Assembly: GCA_030248225.1 (NCBI GenBank)
Contig: JASANE010017530.1
Location: 1 to 64,000, forward strand
Source: Trileptium ribeirensis
Lineage: Eukaryota; Nematoda; Enoplea; Enoplida; Thoracostomopsidae
DNA: 64,000 nt
Direction of reading: 5' to 3'
The notes under the pieces were generated by a model, which saw only the letters and a list, made by a program, of their open reading frames with translations, ran no database searches and was not told the DNA's origin. Made by a program: the position numbers and the translations under genes. This document shows, piece by piece, positions 60,372-64,000 of the stretch. The number at the start of each line of letters is the position of its first letter. Positions within the stretch are counted from its first letter, which is position 1.

Positions 60372-63300
60372 ATTTCGGGTATTTACGAAATATAATTCAT
60401 CAATGTGGCATTTTTGGTCTTGAAATGTTATTTCGTCGGATATAAAAAATTTACCTTTCTACTTACACTAACTAGAATGTCTTACCAGTTAAAAGTTCCG
60501 GAACGATAGATATTTTTAGGATTCGAGTTATGGGATATTTTTGATTGTGCCAGAGCACAGCTTCCATTTTAATACACCTATACAAGATGGCCCAGCAGTG
60601 GCACCCATAAATGTATGATTTTTAAATTATAGTTTACATTGACTTGCATTAATTGTGTTTAGAACTTGGATATAATTCGTTGGTTTTTTAGAATTTAAAC
60701 TGTCCTATGTTGATTAAAACTATATTATTCTCTTGTATTTTGTTTGCACCTCATCATGAATAAAATGATAACACATGAGCAACATGCTTCACATTGCAGT
60801 ACATTGAATCAGATGCATTGGTAACATTTTAGCAGTTGGATTTGATGACAAAAATAGTTTCTAATGACGTTGGCGTTACACTTCGTTTATAATAATATAA
60901 AGTTGAACATATATAATTTCGAAGCACCTATATATCATAGCAATCACATGCACCTTCGATTGTTATCCCTAAGTCTTCGTAATAGTTTACACCGCCTTTA
61001 CACGATAGGTAAGCGTATATCACATATGAAAATGTTAACCGAAGTATCTTCGCCCTACACAGGAACATTAGTTTCAGAAGTGATGTATGGGGGCGGTGGA
61101 AAGCAATTATAGTATTTAATTTAGATTGTCGCGCAGAATTTTGTACTCCCCCGGTATTTGTTAAGGTCTGTGCCAAGAGTCGTGCAATGGTTAAGTTGGC
61201 TAATTGGCCCATAATTTAGGCTTTCACAGCTTTAGTTACCTTGAGCGAAAAGTTTTTCGATCATTTTGGCTTCCATTACTTACAACTTTAAGCAGGTAGC
61301 TCCTATATACTGTGATGATAATAAAGACGCTAACATATATAATTCAATGGCCTGTATATATTACATCCACGAGTTCGATCATTATCAGAAGTTACGCAGA
61401 TTGGTCATCCTACCACATACAGGTATACATACGTCAAGGCTTCCGACATGACATACAGTAACCATTACCTGCACAAACGGAATTGAAATGGAGATCAAAA
61501 TACATATTTATATACATAGCAAATGGAATTAAATCAATATTTGTACATGGTATTGCAGAGAAACAACAAATTTTGCCACATAGAGCTGTTGACCTGAAGA
61601 ATTCCTATCCATGGAACATACGAGATCAACCAAATTGCTCGGGCAGGACTAATACCGATAACTATTACCAACATATAACTTAGTACACGGCATGAGTTCG
61701 ACGAAAGTTGCGTATGAGCAATTCTCTGGAAAGGACTAAACATGTAGATTTTCCTACTTGCCTTCAATTCAACCGACCTTGACATTAGCTAGACAAATTT
61801 AAACGATGACAAACGTCACGACCAAATCAAAGTATAATTGTGACAAAGAATTACATCCAGTACTTGTGTAAAGTTTAAATGACAATATCAGGAACATTCA
61901 TGGTGGGCAGCCAATAACGCCTAAGCAATTTGGAAGCAGAAAACCCCTAGAAATCAAGCTTTTAAAATATGCGCCGATTTAAGTAAGTCCGTGTGGCAGA
62001 TAAATAGTGAAACTAGTAGATTCACACAGTGCACCATGTGAGAAAAAGTAATATATTTTATGACAAATAATTTCAAATTCAAAACAGATATACTTGGGTA
62101 AACCCTTCCAGTACTAATTTGATGGCACGTTGTATTTAACATTTAAACTACCAATATAGTTTGAGATATGGGAAAATATCAACCCCAATTCTTAGCCTAT
62201 TCTTCTAAACACTGAGCTACTCGTAAAAAACTGAGGTAAAGATCCCGGTATGGGCACTACTTTTGATTGTTACGTGCGGCAGCTGGCTTCCGTTATTACA
62301 TATATATGCTAGCACATTTACTTTCAAAATGTTACTTATCGTTTTTATATTTTTCGCGAGTTCATTGATATTTATTGCTACAGATATGTTATCACAGCTG
62401 ACGAGTTTCCAAACCTTTTAGGCTCGCATTTTACGGTTAAATAAATTTGAAACAAAAACGCCCCGGTTGAAAAAAAGTGAAAAACAACACGGTGACCTCT
62501 TGAGTGCATCATTATATTAAGTTATAATGTAATGTGAGCATAAATTTGGTTAAAACGGGTAAAACTAGTAACTTTGAGAGCACAGGAACGAGACTGATTG
62601 AGTACTGCGAAGTTCCAAACCGAACTTTCAGGGCCCAGATCAATCCTACAAAAAATAATAATACAACAGTAATACAATAAAGCGGCGGCCTGCACAGACT
62701 AAACAACAAGTGGCTTTATTATTTCTCCTTTTAATGTTCGCGAAAATCAATGTAAAATACGCAGCGGACATGCATCATAATCCCGAATTTAATATTGCTC
62801 TATTGGTTAATGGACAGAATGCTTGAGTGGCACTATTGCCGTAATTCATTTTTCTTTGAAAAGGCTAGAAAATCAGAGCGCGTCTTGGCGATAACTCGAC
62901 TCGAAATAGTAGATTTTCTGCCCCAAAACATACGCATGTTACTGACGGGCGGGATAAAAAGTTACACTATAATATGGTAGAATTAGAGATTAGAAATATT
63001 ACAACATATGACTAGCATTTTCTGTTCCATCAGTTATGGCAAAATCAGTGCAAGTATCTTTTTTGTGGGAAGAATATATAGATATTACAGCTACAGTTGT
63101 TTGTTAACCACACATCGTGCATATGGGAAATTTGATACTGTTTAATTTATAGGTTAGGTAAAATGAAAATTTTCGTACTACACACCTGAGGTATCAGGAT
63201 AGGTTGGGGATTCTTAAAAGGGAGTTGGTCCCACGGGCGCAAGCTCGTGAGGTTACTCTTCGAGTAGCTTAAATGCTTTAAGCAACTGGAAAATATTAAA

Positions 63301-63700
63301 CCGTTACGCACCAGTAGATTCGCTTCCAAAAAGTAAAGGTTCACTACCTAGGAGCTATGTAATGTAGTTCAATAGACCTATAACCTTAATAAAACAAACA
63401 ATAATATACTGTTAAAAATTTAAAAAATTTCTTCAGCTGACGTTTAGTTGAAGTGTTAACTAGCGCTGCGCAACTTATAATAGCAAAATATATTTACAAA
63501 ACTTATGGTTAGAGGAGGGAGTGAGGTTAGAAGCATCGAACTTTAAAAAACATGATACCTAATAGTGCGTTAATTTACGCCTGGTCTACTTTCGGATAAT
63601 ACAGATCACGAAGTGTAATGTTATGTCCCTAGGGACTGAATAATTATGCCAGTTTAAAAGATAAACGAGTTATGTTTGTGTATCCGAAATAAGTTATAAA
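60372..63700. other. Polinton right half, degraded, no recognised gene
   Basis: Only short frames are present (none over 94 codons). Capsid, packaging ATPase and Ulp1-like protease motifs were looked for and not seen. A plus-strand patch at 63,190-63,270 encodes a basic stretch (LGILKRELVPRAQAREVTL) that looks protein-like but is isolated. Confidence 0.45.
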
Positions 63701-63814
63701 ATGCTATGTATTGATAATGATTGTTTCGTTGTGACTGCAAAAGCGGGACAGTTAGCATGTTTGATGGGGCGTGACATACTTAACAGTAAACACTTACCAG
63801 AATTGTTCGCAACT

Positions 63815-64000
63815 ATGAACTACATACAAGCTTCAATGACCACACTAATTACCTCACACGCAGTACACAGTGTCAAGGTCATACTCTGATGCGCCGATCC
63901 TCCCTCCTCGCTACTATAAATATCCAACATACACGCTTCGATGACCGCACTAATTACCCCATACACAACACGCAGTTTCAAGGTCACCTCCGTTGCTCCA
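63815..64000. repeat. tandem doubling of the terminal repeat
   Basis: The sequence caatgaccacactaattacc...caaggtca at 63,832-63,882 recurs as cgatgaccgcactaattacc...caaggtca at 63,941-63,987. The left end shows only a trace of the inner copy. Confidence 0.75.
63891..64000 (-). repeat. Polinton right terminal inverted repeat (cut by window end)
   Basis: Complement matches the left repeat at 52,575-52,682, reading tggagcaacggaggtgacct onward. It runs to the last base, so the full repeat length and any target duplication cannot be read. Confidence 0.9.

Larger units (their letters stand above)
52575..64000. mobile_element. Polinton/Maverick element (right end cut by window)
   Basis: Terminal inverted repeats match at 52,575-52,682 and 63,891-64,000, and between them lie two hallmark Polinton genes, protein-primed polymerase and retroviral-type integrase. 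Span is at least 11.4 kb. The outer limits are not certain because the right repeat reaches the last base; the true left end could be a little further out, for example the AG at 52,537. Capsid, ATPase and protease genes could not be recognised. Confidence 0.9.

Overview
The window is animal nuclear DNA and is AT-rich. Protein-coding sequence is short exons with canonical splice sites, separated by long introns full of transposon remains. No bacterial operons, tRNA or rRNA genes, or CRISPR arrays were seen. Penelope-like, Polinton, Helentron-like, mariner and hAT-like sequences together suggest an invertebrate, but the species cannot be read from the sequence.

HOST GENE. One host gene dominates and lies on the minus strand: the 3' part of a VPS13 gene (VPS13A/C type), which encodes a bridge-like lipid transfer protein. 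I reconstructed 20 exons between 48,991 and 4,751. They join in frame at every boundary and total 2,697 coding bases, about 898 residues. In order they cover the end of the VAB (beta-propeller-like) region, the APT1-like region, the ATG2_C-like helical region and the C-terminal PH-like domain. The larger N-terminal part, including the chorein domain, must lie beyond base 64,000. The terminal exon is the least certain.

INTRONS. From low to high coordinates they hold: degenerate tandem arrays (6.5-7.3 kb); a satellite interrupted by a MITE (9.9-11.0 kb); a 199-bp tandem duplication and a dead mariner-type transposase (13.1-14.5 kb); a Helentron-like element interrupted by a foldback MITE (18.2-19.4 kb); a Penelope-like element arranged as a 1.5-kb inverted repeat (22.2-23.7 kb); an RNase H-bearing LINE split by a 1,184-bp hAT-like MITE (31.7-35.6 kb); a second Helentron-like element with five 360-bp units (35.6-37.7 kb); and several copies of an unnamed dispersed repeat.

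POLINTON END. From 52,575 to the window end lies a Polinton/Maverick element with matching terminal inverted repeats. It holds a minus-strand protein-primed family B DNA polymerase, two clear introns inside that gene, a divergent block of plus-strand genes joined by stop/start overlaps, and a truncated integrase. The polymerase is dead: stops, frameshifts, and substitutions at catalytic aspartates of motifs A and C. Just outside the left repeat are a piece of a different Polinton-type polymerase and a second, inverted copy of the hAT-like MITE. The element probably sits in an intron of the host gene.
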